Below are positions 1 through 10,100 of a stretch of 64,000 bases of DNA, in pieces (within the stretch, counting starts at the first letter, position 1; each line of letters starts with the position of its first letter). The stretch comes from Clostridium sp. 26_21. Lineage in GTDB: Bacteria > Bacillota > Clostridia > TANB77 > CAG-508. The position numbers and the translations under genes were made by a program. The stretch is taken from contig MNRO01000017.1 in the NCBI GenBank assembly GCA_001915995.1, positions 1 through 64,000 on the forward strand. Reading direction: 5' to 3'. Under the pieces are notes generated by a model, which saw only the letters and a program-made list of their open reading frames with translations, was not told where the DNA came from and did not search any database.

Positions 1-3000
1 TTGACCATTTCCTAATGATACTTTTAAGTTTGTTATATTTTTGTCTACTTTTAGGTCTACTATTGGTCTTTCTATTAATCCGAAATCTATATTTTCTATA
101 GAATACCTATATTCAAGAGTGCCATCTTCATTTGCAATTAAATCTGTTGCTTTTTCTTGTGTTACTAAATCATCACCATTTTGAATATCATTTTTTGCTT
201 CAACTCCTAATTTGAAATATGGTGTATATGCTTCAATTGAATCATATACATATTTCTTCGTTCCATTTAGAGTTTCAACATCAATCTTTGCATCTTTTTC
301 TAGGCTTGCTCTATTTTCTACATCATCAATTGCATCTGTATATCTTACATCTGTATCTCTTAAAAACCATGAATAATCTCCATCTTTTTTTGCAATTCCT
401 TTTTGTATATTCATTGCTTTTGATATAGGACTTTCTTGATTTGTATCTTTTTGATTTGAAGCCAATATTGTTGATTTATATTCTCTTGCTTCTATTTCTT
501 TTTCTTTAGTTACCCCATTTTCTTTATAAATTATTTTTGTGTTTATTGTCTTTGAATTATTATTAAATTCTCCTGTATCTTTATTTATTTCTGGCATATT
601 TTTTCCATATGTAAATCTTATTACATAATTTCCTGCAATTACACCATCAAATTCATATTCACCATTTGAATTTGTATATGTTCTTGCAGCAACACCTACT
701 GCTGATCCATTTTCTTTTGTTTTATATAGTGTAGCAATATTATTATTATCGTCTATTTTCAATAACTCTACAAGTACATTTTGAACTACACTTTCTGAAT
801 CATCATATAATCCATTACCAATTCTTTCATATATTTTATTATTATCAATTTTTACTTTTTTATCATTTAATGGACTATCTTCATATACAACTCCAGATAA
901 TGATGTTTGTTCACCTTTATATAATTTAAATGTTGGAGCTATTGTTGTATCATTTTCAAATGTATCTGTTATAAATGTATTATCTGTATCAACTTTTACA
1001 CTTTCATTTCTTGGTGCTGAGTTTTTATCTATACTTGCATAAACTTTATTATCAGAATCATATACTGAATATGATTTTATTTCTGCCATAAAGTCAAATT
1101 TTATTCCTTCTGGTTTATTTAATATTTTTTCAATTGTATCTGCTGTAACTTTAAATGTTACATCTAATCGTTTAATTGAAATTGCACCAATCCTTGTATC
1201 TTCTAATTCTAATGTTGCTTCTTTCAATTGGTCATTACCTGCTAATTTTGCTTCTGATACATTTGTATTTTGACTTTGGCCTTGGTATCCATATGATATC
1301 AAGTTTAAATCACTATCATAATCTATTGTTAATTCTTTAATCTGACTCATTAATGTATCTGACTTATTTTGTAAATATATATTATATGTTATATATGCAC
1401 AAATGTTATCATTTACTTTTCCGTCTGGTAATGCACTATATGATACAGATGATTCATGTAATTTTCTTTCATAACATTTATTCTTTACTTGTTTTAGTAT
1501 TGCTTCCACATCATTTTCTTTTGTTATGTTCTCTGCATTTTTTACCATAGCACCATATGTATATGTATGTTGATATCCATTTACATCTAGTACGAATTTT
1601 TCAACATCGCTTTCTAATGCTAAGTCTACTTGCTCTCTTGCATATAATCCTAAGTTTATATTTTTAATTTCTTTATCTTTATATACTTGATTATTCAAAT
1701 CCCAATCAAATTGTTCTTCTAATTTGTATCTGTATGAATCTCCATCAACTTTTGTATCTGCTTTTATATGATAAATATCATATCCATATGCTTCATAATC
1801 ATTTGTTTTTCCATCTACACTTGTTCCACTATATATTGATTCATCTCCATATATTACACCTGATTGATGATTATCTATTGTTCTATAATAAATATCTCCT
1901 GTTTTAGAATTTGATGAATTTATTGCTAATCCTGTTGTCTTACCATTATCATCTTTTATTGTATTTGGTCCTATTGTTTCAAAATTATTATTATAATTTT
2001 GTCTATTATTAGTTCCTTCAATTGCTTTTGAGCCATTATCTACATCTGTATGTAAATTTACATTTGTATATTTCATACCATTATATTCAAATTCTACATG
2101 ATATTTATCTAATTCTCTTGCATTTATTGTATCTTTTGTATATGACAAATCTGCATTTCTTCCACCGAATGAATAATGTCCATTTTCATCTGTCCAAGTT
2201 TCTCCAATAACCTCATTATCTTTATATAATCTAACTTTTATACCTTGTAATAATTTATCGTTAGTATCAAAATCATTATTTTTATATAAATCATTTCTTG
2301 TCCAGTCTTTTCCATTTGCTCTATCTTCCCACACATTTCCAGATAATTTTAGTTTAGTTATAGTATTGTTAAGTCTAACATCCATTGAAGTTACATAACT
2401 TCCAACTTCAACTTTAAATGATTTATAACTACCATCTTCCTCATATATATCATATCCAAATGCAGATCCAATTTCATATATTGTATATGTTTTATTTTGA
2501 TCTACTTCAACATATTCTCCAACTCCAAAATCTTCTGCATATCCAGGAATTCTGAATCTAAATTGTGATATATAACTTGTATCTTTTTTCTCCCATAATT
2601 CTTCATTTGTATCAGCATCCTTTTTCCAGATTACTAATTTTGTTTTACTAGATGTTGGTGGTGGATTATCTGGTGGGTTATCTGGTGGATTATATTCTGG
2701 AGGGTGTACTAAATCAACTTCTGGTACATCTGCTTCTGGTAAGTCCTTACTTGATTGACTTCCTCCTAATGAAGCTTTCATTGTTTGAACTTCACGTCCA
2801 CAGTATTCTCCTTTTGGTTCATATGTTACATCATATGACCATGTTGCATTACCATTTGCATCTGTTGATAATTTTAAATCTGATTGTGATCTTGTATATT
2901 CCAAATCTTGTCTTGATGTTTGTGCTTTTCCTGGGCTTCCACAATATGCTACTGAGTTTCCATTTTCATCTAGATATCTTCCATAATGAACTTTTCCATT

Positions 3001-6000
3001 TTCATCTGTATATTTAGAATCTGGATCACCCCTAAATGTTTTATTTTCTGGATATTTATTTTCAATATCTTTTAATTGTTGTTGTAATCCTTGTAATGCA
3101 TTATAATCCAAATTACTCATATCTCCAGAAATACTTGCTCCTTGAAATGCACTAGAATTTTTTAATGTTGAATTTATTTGTTCTCTTTGTTCTTCACATT
3201 TTTGATTATATCTATTTAAAGCATCCTCATAACTTGTAACTCCTGAAAAATCTATATCATATCGATCACTTAATATCTTTCTCTTTGCTTCATCTAATTT
3301 TCTTTCAACATCTGCTGTTGATTTACAATCACTTGTATCTATTGAATAGTCCCCATATTGAGATAATTGTTTGTTTACATAATCAGCTTGTACTGCTGCT
3401 TGTGCTCTTTCTTCACACTCTTTTAATGATGTACATCCATCATAATTTGCATCAGGATATTGAGATTTTAATTCTTCCATATGTCTTTTTTCTAGTTCTT
3501 CTGCTGATTCGCCAGGGTTAGCACCACTGTAGTCTGGATCTATTTTAGGAGCATCTCCTGAATCTATATCTCCTCCACTGCTACTTCCAGATCCAGATCC
3601 TCCACTACTTCCTCCACCAGAAATTTTATCTATCGCATTATCTATTGCGTCTTTTCCTTTATCTATTATATCTTTTCCCGTATCAATAACTTTATCTATT
3701 GCATCTCCCAAACTAGCATTACTATAACATGTTATAGTAGCACAAACTAATACAAAAACAAATATTGAGAACATATTTCTTATTAAATTTTTAGAAAATT
3801 TACTTTTTCTAAAAATACCAAATACAACAAATAAAGAAATTAATATTAAAGATATTATTCCTATTGTTCTTAATGCAATCTGACTTCCTGTTGCAACTTG
3901 TATTAATACCTCTGTTTTGTCTGTATTATTATTGATATTTTTATCTTCTATATGTCTAGAATTCTCTGTGTTTCCTATTGATGCAATATTGGTTAATGTT
4001 CCAATAGAGTCTCCTGTTAAAGTTTTTGTCAATGTTACTGTAGTTTCAACACTTTCACCAGGCTTTATATCTGTCATTACAAAATTCACATTACTAATTT
4101 TATATTGTTCTGTTCTTGACCATCCCTCATTTAATTCTGAATGAAATTCTAATTGTGCTGGTATTTCATCTATTATATCAAAAACTCTTCCTGTTAGCTC
4201 TCCTATATTTGTTATTCTTATTTTATACTCTATTGCAATTGTAGATCCAACTATCTGTTTTGAATGTATTTCTACTTTAGCTATCTTCTTATTATTATAT
4301 GTATATTCTTTTGTTCCTTTTTGGTTTTTTACAGTTATTTTGGAAATTGTTTGGTTTATTTCAAAATCGAAATTTTTATTTTCTAAAAGTCCCATATCTA
4401 TATTTGTTTGACTAGATGTTAGTTTTATAATATCTGTCATAGCAACCTTTTTTTCCTGTCCAAACATTCTTACATCTTTTTCAATAGTATCATTATTTTC
4501 TGTTTCTATAACACCTACTTTTTGATATTCTGTTATTCCATATTCATTTGGATCATATTCAAATATTACATAATAACTTCCTGCAGATATCTTTGTAAAT
4601 GAATATTTTCCATTTTTATCTGTTATTTTCTTTAATGTTTCATTATTTTCATTTGTTAAAAATTTTTTATTTATTATGTCATAGACATAAACATTTATTC
4701 CTTCAATAACATCTTCTCCATCATCTCTTCTACCATTTTCATTTTTGTCTATCCAAGCTGTTCCTGCTATTGAATAAAATTTATCTTTTTCTTCTGATTG
4801 ATTATCATCTGGTTTTTGTGTATTGTTTTTGTCATCATTATTATTATCTTTTTTATCATCTGGATTTATAACCACTGTTTGATCTTCATTATTATGTAAT
4901 ATATTTGAAATAATATTTGATGCTTTAAATTCTAAATCTTGGCCACCAATCATTCCTACATTCTCTATTTTTATATCGTCTTTTTGACCTGCCAAAGACT
5001 TTACTTTTGCTTTTATTTTTATTGTACTTTTTTCACCATTCTTCAAATATAATCTTTCTGCTGCTCTAAAATCCTCTGAAAATGTTTCACTATTTATTCT
5101 CTCTAAATCTTCTTTTGTATAATATTTATTAACTGGTGTTATAGTATATACAGTTCTACTATCTATAGTTTCTTTTTTTACTTCATTATTATTATATGTA
5201 ATAGAAGTTACTTCCAATTCTTTTGGGATATTAGCAAAAAATATTATTTCTGAATATCCCCCTTCTTCTTCTCTTACATATCCTATATTTTCAATTTCAA
5301 ATTTATACTCTATCTCGTCATGTCCATTTAATGTTTCACCATTTGTTTCTGATGTTTGAGTTATTTTTGCAGCTGGAATACCACCCTTTGAAATACTCAA
5401 ATTTGATGTTGTTATATCTCCGTTTTTTTCTTGTACTTTTGCATCAAATTCTATTTCATATCTGCAATTCTCATCTGTTATTACATTTACAGTTTCTGCT
5501 TCTATTGCAAATGCTCTATAATCATTTGCTTGTATATCTTTATAATCTATTGTTAGTATTCCATTATTTAATGTATAAGAAAAATCTTCTCCCTTATTTA
5601 CAATTCTTTCAACTTTCTTTACACTTAATGTTTCTGGAATTTCAATTTTTACAGTTCCATCTTGTGTTTTGTCTGAGATATTTTTTACTATTACATTATA
5701 TACCCAATTATTTTTACTTGATCCTGTTTCTGAATTAGCTCCTCTGTCTATATATGTTCTTATTCTTGTTTCAAATGAGCCACTTTTTACAATATTTTTT
5801 AAACTATATGTTGAAATATTTCTATATTCTGAAGAATCTTTATCTTTTATAGAATATTCAATTTTTGTTTCTAATTCTTTTTCAGCATCTACCTTATTTA
5901 TTTTTGTTTCATAATAAAATGTTTGTACTTCTCCTGGTTTTAATGTTTCAATTGCAAATTCTTTTGTTCTTACACTTTCATCTGCTGGATATTGTAAAAC

Positions 6001-6900
6001 ATCATCTTGCCATAATACATTTCCATCTGTTGTTTCTGGATCATCTGTTAAAAATGTATATGTATCTGACCAATAATTAAATGCTTCTTCATCATATTTT
6101 ACATATGTCATTCCTTCAGGAATATTTCCAGAAATCTTTATATTTTCTATATTTTCATTTGTTGTATTTGTTATTGATATTTCATTTTTTATTATTTCAT
6201 TTGAATAAATTGTATCATTATTTTTTAAAGCCGTATTTCCTATTAATGATTTTGTATTTAACATTAAACCGTTGGCATATACAATTGTTCCATTTTCTGC
6301 CTTTGGTTCTACATTACTTAATATAGAGTTGTCAGTTGCATTTACTATTAATAGTGCTTGTGCTGCTGTTGCTGTATTACAATTCATTTTCAAATCAACA
6401 TAACCTGTCTTTATATCTTGTTTTGCTATTACATTTGCTACAATTCTAATATTAGTACCTTGTGAAAGCCCATCTGTAGAATATTTAGTTTGTTTTCCTA
6501 CTAATGATACTTTTATAACTTGATTTCCAGAGTTATTTTTTTCTATTGTATAATCTTTTAATTCTAGTTCGTTATCATACAATACTTTAATATCATTTAC
6601 AACAACTTTTTCAATTTCGCTTGGGAATTCGAAATAAACAACAGGATTTTCATACAAAGCACAATCTTCTGTATCTTTTTCTAATATTCCTGTTATTGTA
6701 AGTTCGTTTGGTAATCTATTAGTAAGTTTTGTATAACTTGTATATACTTTCACTTTTTCTTTTTTATCATTTGACATATTTGCAGTTGTATTTGTACTTA
6801 TTTCATCAATAGCCATTGACACTGTTGTCAATATAGAACTATTTAAAATTATCATTATTAATGCTAACAAACTGCATATTCTTTTCACAATATTTTTCAT
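1..6900 (-). CDS. Giant SdrD_B/DUF11-type surface protein with internal membrane hairpin (3' end beyond window)
   Basis: One open frame of 2300 codons runs from ATG at 6900 (GGAGG at 6909-6913) off the left edge, so the C-terminus is missing. A signal peptide covers residues 1-30 (ends TVSMA). Beta-rich DUF11-like modules follow, then an SdrD_B-type module near 710 (motif DKNENGRRDDGED). A membrane segment lies at about 1008-1028, a basic loop RKSKFSKNLIRN at 1031-1042, and a second hydrophobic segment at 1043-1058 ending SNA, which looks like a signal peptide. After this come a Gly/Ser linker (1091-1115), helical Cys-containing repeats (1127-1215), a Pro-rich linker near 1405 and two more B-type modules near 1515 and 2000. 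A short module opening with DF/DL plus a lysine-rich strand recurs after the B domains. No LPXTG motif is visible. Probably an extracellular adhesin or stalk held by the membrane hairpin; function is inferred. It could also be two fused genes. Confidence 0.85.
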   Translation of the reverse strand, partial: MKNIVKRICSLLALIMIILNSSILTTVSMAIDEISTNTTANMSNDKKEKVKVYTSYTKLTNRLPNELTITGILEKDTEDCALYENPVVYFEFPSEIEKVVVNDIKVLYDNELELKDYTIEKNNSGNQVIKVSLVGKQTKYSTDGLSQGTNIRIVANVIAKQDIKTGYVDLKMNCNTATAAQALLIVNATDNSILSNVEPKAENGTIVYANGLMLNTKSLIGNTALKNNDTIYSNEIIKNEISITNTTNENIENIKISGNIPEGMTYVKYDEEAFNYWSDTYTFLTDDPETTDGNVLWQDDVLQYPADESVRTKEFAIETLKPGEVQTFYYETKINKVDAEKELETKIEYSIKDKDSSEYRNISTYSLKNIVKSGSFETRIRTYIDRGANSETGSSKNNWVYNVIVKNISDKTQDGTVKIEIPETLSVKKVERIVNKGEDFSYTLNNGILTIDYKDIQANDYRAFAIEAETVNVITDENCRYEIEFDAKVQEKNGDITTSNLSISKGGIPAAKITQTSETNGETLNGHDEIEYKFEIENIGYVREEEGGYSEIIFFANIPKELEVTSITYNNNEVKKETIDSRTVYTITPVNKYYTKEDLERINSETFSEDFRAAERLYLKNGEKSTIKIKAKVKSLAGQKDDIKIENVGMIGGQDLEFKASNIISNILHNNEDQTVVINPDDKKDNNNDDKNNTQKPDDNQSEEKDKFYSIAGTAWIDKNENGRRDDGEDVIEGINVYVYDIINKKFLTNENNETLKKITDKNGKYSFTKISAGSYYVIFEYDPNEYGITEYQKVGVIETENNDTIEKDVRMFGQEKKVAMTDIIKLTSSQTNIDMGLLENKNFDFEINQTISKITVKNQKGTKEYTYNNKKIAKVEIHSKQIVGSTIAIEYKIRITNIGELTGRVFDIIDEIPAQLEFHSELNEGWSRTEQYKISNVNFVMTDIKPGESVETTVTLTKTLTGDSIGTLTNIASIGNTENSRHIEDKNINNNTDKTEVLIQVATGSQIALRTIGIISLILISLFVVFGIFRKSKFSKNLIRNMFSIFVFVLVCATITCYSNASLGDAIDKVIDTGKDIIDKGKDAIDNAIDKISGGGSSGGSGSGSSSGGDIDSGDAPKIDPDYSGANPGESAEELEKRHMEELKSQYPDANYDGCTSLKECEERAQAAVQADYVNKQLSQYGDYSIDTSDCKSTADVERKLDEAKRKILSDRYDIDFSGVTSYEDALNRYNQKCEEQREQINSTLKNSSAFQGASISGDMSNLDYNALQGLQQQLKDIENKYPENKTFRGDPDSKYTDENGKVHYGRYLDENGNSVAYCGSPGKAQTSRQDLEYTRSQSDLKLSTDANGNATWSYDVTYEPKGEYCGREVQTMKASLGGSQSSKDLPEADVPEVDLVHPPEYNPPDNPPDNPPPTSSKTKLVIWKKDADTNEELWEKKDTSYISQFRFRIPGYAEDFGVGEYVEVDQNKTYTIYEIGSAFGYDIYEEDGSYKSFKVEVGSYVTSMDVRLNNTITKLKLSGNVWEDRANGKDWTRNDLYKNNDFDTNDKLLQGIKVRLYKDNEVIGETWTDENGHYSFGGRNADLSYTKDTINARELDKYHVEFEYNGMKYTNVNLHTDVDNGSKAIEGTNNRQNYNNNFETIGPNTIKDDNGKTTGLAINSSNSKTGDIYYRTIDNHQSGVIYGDESIYSGTSVDGKTNDYEAYGYDIYHIKADTKVDGDSYRYKLEEQFDWDLNNQVYKDKEIKNINLGLYAREQVDLALESDVEKFVLDVNGYQHTYTYGAMVKNAENITKENDVEAILKQVKNKCYERKLHESSVSYSALPDGKVNDNICAYITYNIYLQNKSDTLMSQIKELTIDYDSDLNLISYGYQGQSQNTNVSEAKLAGNDQLKEATLELEDTRIGAISIKRLDVTFKVTADTIEKILNKPEGIKFDFMAEIKSYSVYDSDNKVYASIDKNSAPRNESVKVDTDNTFITDTFENDTTIAPTFKLYKGEQTSLSGVVYEDSPLNDKKVKIDNNKIYERIGNGLYDDSESVVQNVLVELLKIDDNNNIATLYKTKENGSAVGVAARTYTNSNGEYEFDGVIAGNYVIRFTYGKNMPEINKDTGEFNNNSKTINTKIIYKENGVTKEKEIEAREYKSTILASNQKDTNQESPISKAMNIQKGIAKKDGDYSWFLRDTDVRYTDAIDDVENRASLEKDAKIDVETLNGTKKYVYDSIEAYTPYFKLGVEAKNDIQNGDDLVTQEKATDLIANEDGTLEYRYSIENIDFGLIERPIVDLKVDKNITNLKVSLGNGQ

Positions 6901-6908
6901 TTCTAATT

Positions 6909-6913
6909 CCTCC
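6909..6913 (-). promoter_or_regulatory. Ribosome binding site of the giant surface protein
   Basis: GGAGG on the minus strand, 8 bases before ATG 6900. It fixes the start of the long open frame and places the signal peptide at the very N-terminus. Confidence 0.75.
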
Positions 6914-7103
6914 CATTTATTTTGTCCGTTTTATTTTCTCATATTAATTATTTAAAATCAATATGTTTTTTCATAACAATAATTTAATTATTCTCTTTTT
7001 GCTTAAGGATTTTTGAATTTCAAATAATATTACATTTTTATTACATTTTTTTACTTTTTTTCCTTTATTATGAGCTTTTTCCGTAAAAGACTAGGGAACA
7101 CAT
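6914..7103. other. Intergenic stretch between the two giant surface genes
   Basis: About 190 AT-rich bases upstream of the giant gene. I see no ORF or structured RNA. Only weak promoter-like hexamers (TTGATT with GAAAAT) can be found, so I do not place a promoter. Confidence 0.4.
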
Positions 7104-7141
7104 AAAAAGAAACTAGAATTTTTTTATCTCTAGTTTCTTTT
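7104..7141 (-). terminator. Rho-independent terminator of the thioester surface protein gene
   Basis: A 13-bp stem (7105-7117 with 7129-7141) with an 11-base loop starts 17 bases after the stop at 7158 and ends in a T-run on the minus strand. It separates the two giant genes into different transcripts. Confidence 0.85.
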
Positions 7142-7157
7142 GTTTTAGCATCTTATA

Positions 7158-10100
7158 CTATAAGACAAATTTCTTTATTAAAACAATTCCAATTAATACT
7201 ACTGAAAGTAATCCGATTGTTAATCCAAAGAATGTTTGACCTATACCTGTAGATATTGCTAATATAACTTTTGCTATATCTATATCATCTTCACCTGGTA
7301 TTTGATTATCTGGTGTTGAATCTCTATCTGGTACATCTCCATGATCATTATAATCTTCTGAAATTTCCGCTGTATTTATTTTTTCTCCTAAGTTGTCTGC
7401 TCCATTTATCCATGTTAATACAACTTCTACTGTTGCACTTTCACCTGGTTGTAATAGTGTTCCTTCTAATAACCTTGTTGATATTACATTATTTCCTTCA
7501 TCTGTCCATCCAGGGTTATCTGCAGCTTCAAATCTTAGTCCTGCTGGTACATAGTCTGTTATTTCTTTTGCATATCCTGGTATATCACCTTCATTTGTTA
7601 TTTTTATTCCATATGCAAATTTTACTATAACATTCTTTAATTGTTTTTTCTTGATTTCTACTTTTACTACTGGCTCTGGATCTTCTAATCCATTATATCC
7701 TGTTTCAGTAATTCTTTCTTGACCATTCTCTATTACTATTGCTTTTGTTACATATTTTAGTAATGCTAAATCAAAATATTCAACTTTTACATGTTCTACA
7801 TCTTGATCGTCTTCGCCTTCATTCCATTTATCTGGTACTGAATCTATATCTTCAATTGGTTTTCCATCTTTATCAGAATCATCTGAAATTTGTGCATGGT
7901 TTGTTATTATATATGTGTTTGAATTTGGATCTTTTACTTTAAATGCTATTTTAATATCTTTATATGAAAGATTAGCAACATTTCCATCAAATGCTTTTAA
8001 TAAATTTTCTCCTGCTGTTTTTTCATTATCTTTTGATAAATATGTTGTTTTTACTTTTTCTGCTTTGCTTACATCTTGTGTTTCATTTCCATCCTTATCA
8101 TACATTTTCCATAAATATTTTGTATTTGTTTCGTTTTCTGGTAAATATTCTAAATAATCTGGAATATCATCTGTTATTTCACTAGCATATCCATCAATAC
8201 TTCCTTCATTAAATATTCTTAATGTATATATTACAACATCATTAACATGTACCACTAATGGTTCTTTTGTATGTTCATAAGATATTTGACCATTTTCATA
8301 TTTAACTTGTGGTATTCTTGTTGTTACTTCTGTGTCTTGAACTTGTGTTATAAATTTTCTTAATGCTAAGTCAAAATTTAATTTATTGTTTTTTACTTCA
8401 TATATTGGTTTCTTTTCATTATAACTATTTTTGTTAATTGTTACTGCTATTATTTCATTATATTTTTCAAATCCATCTGGTGCTTCAATTTCAGCTATCC
8501 AATAATTTGTACTTGCTTTATCTGCATCATATTTATATGTTCCATCTTGTTTTTTATTGTTTTCACTACTCTTTGCATCTCCACCATATTTTAATCCTGC
8601 AAATTTTACAAGTCCTTCTTTATCTGATGTTGCTGTCATTATAACATTTTTATTATTTTTCGCATCTTCTTCTGTTGCATAAATTCCAAATTTTGCTCCT
8701 TCTAATGCGTGTTTTTCATCTTTTAATTCATAATATTTATATAGAACAACTCCTCCTGTATGAATTTCTGGTTTTTCAGATTCTTTAGTTACTTTATTAT
8801 CACTTGATGTATTTATATATTCTAATTTTGCTTGATTTGGTATTTGTTCTCCCATTGTAGCTAAAAGATTACCATTTTCATCTTTAGCAAATGTTGTATT
8901 AAATATTACTTGAATTTTCTTTCCTTGATTATTTTTTAATGTTGTTGAAGCATTCATTCCATTTTCATTATCTAAAAATGTTAATGTTAATTTTCCAGAT
9001 GTTGTTTTATTTTGTACTCCATTTGCATTTTCAACAAATGAAATTTTATAATCTGTTCCTTCTTTTAATGTTGTATTTCCAATTTTTACAACAACCTTTT
9101 TTGTTCCTTCAAATTTTAGTCTATAATCAATATCATCTATTATATCATAAAATTTATATTCATCTAAGTTTGCTGGTATATCTGATTCTATTACCCATTC
9201 ATGTACTTCATTAGCATTATATCCTGAATCTTGATTTAGTACATCTTTTACACCTTTATGAATATCTGGTTCTTCATAGTTCTTAACTTCTACATAAATG
9301 TTTCCATCTTCATTTAAATATACATTTGCATCTTTTTTATTTGTTATATCATTTCCATTTGAATCTACAACTGTATATTTTATTGATTTCTCATATCCTT
9401 TTCCATCTGAAGTTTGTTTTTTTGACACTGTTATTGTTATCGTTCCATCAAATTTGCAATAATCATCTGGTGCTTTTGTTTCTTTTATTATATATACATC
9501 ATCTGATAAATGATCTCCATCAACTGGTACATTTTCTGCAATCGTTAGTTTTCCTGTTACTTTTTTATTTTCTTTTTTACCATTTATTGTTACTTCAAAT
9601 TCTGCTGTTGAATTTAATTGTTCTCCATCTTTATCTTCTTTTACTAATACTAAATTGTATTTATCTGGTGTTCTTACTGTAACTTTTTCTAAGTCTTCAT
9701 CATCTTCATGTGGTCCGTCTTTTGGTAAATTGTCTGGTGTTGAATCTATATCTTTAATATCATTTCCTTTTTCATCTGTATCTTTTGATATTTGAGCATA
9801 ATTTACCAATGTATCTTTATTTTTTGATGTAACTTGACATAACACTTGAACATCTCTATAATCTGGATTTTTTGGATCTGAATCTGATACAGGTCGATCA
9901 TCTTTTAATGCTCTTAATAAATTTGCTTTATAATTATCATCACCTTCTACAGTTTCTTTTTCTTTTCCTTCACCTTTTGCTAAAACTTTTGTTGATATTA
10001 CTTGTCTTCCATCAACAATTTCTTCGATATTCCATATTCCATAATATTCTGCACTTTCATCAGATGGTTCAACCATCTCCAAGCCTTCTGGTAAATGATC

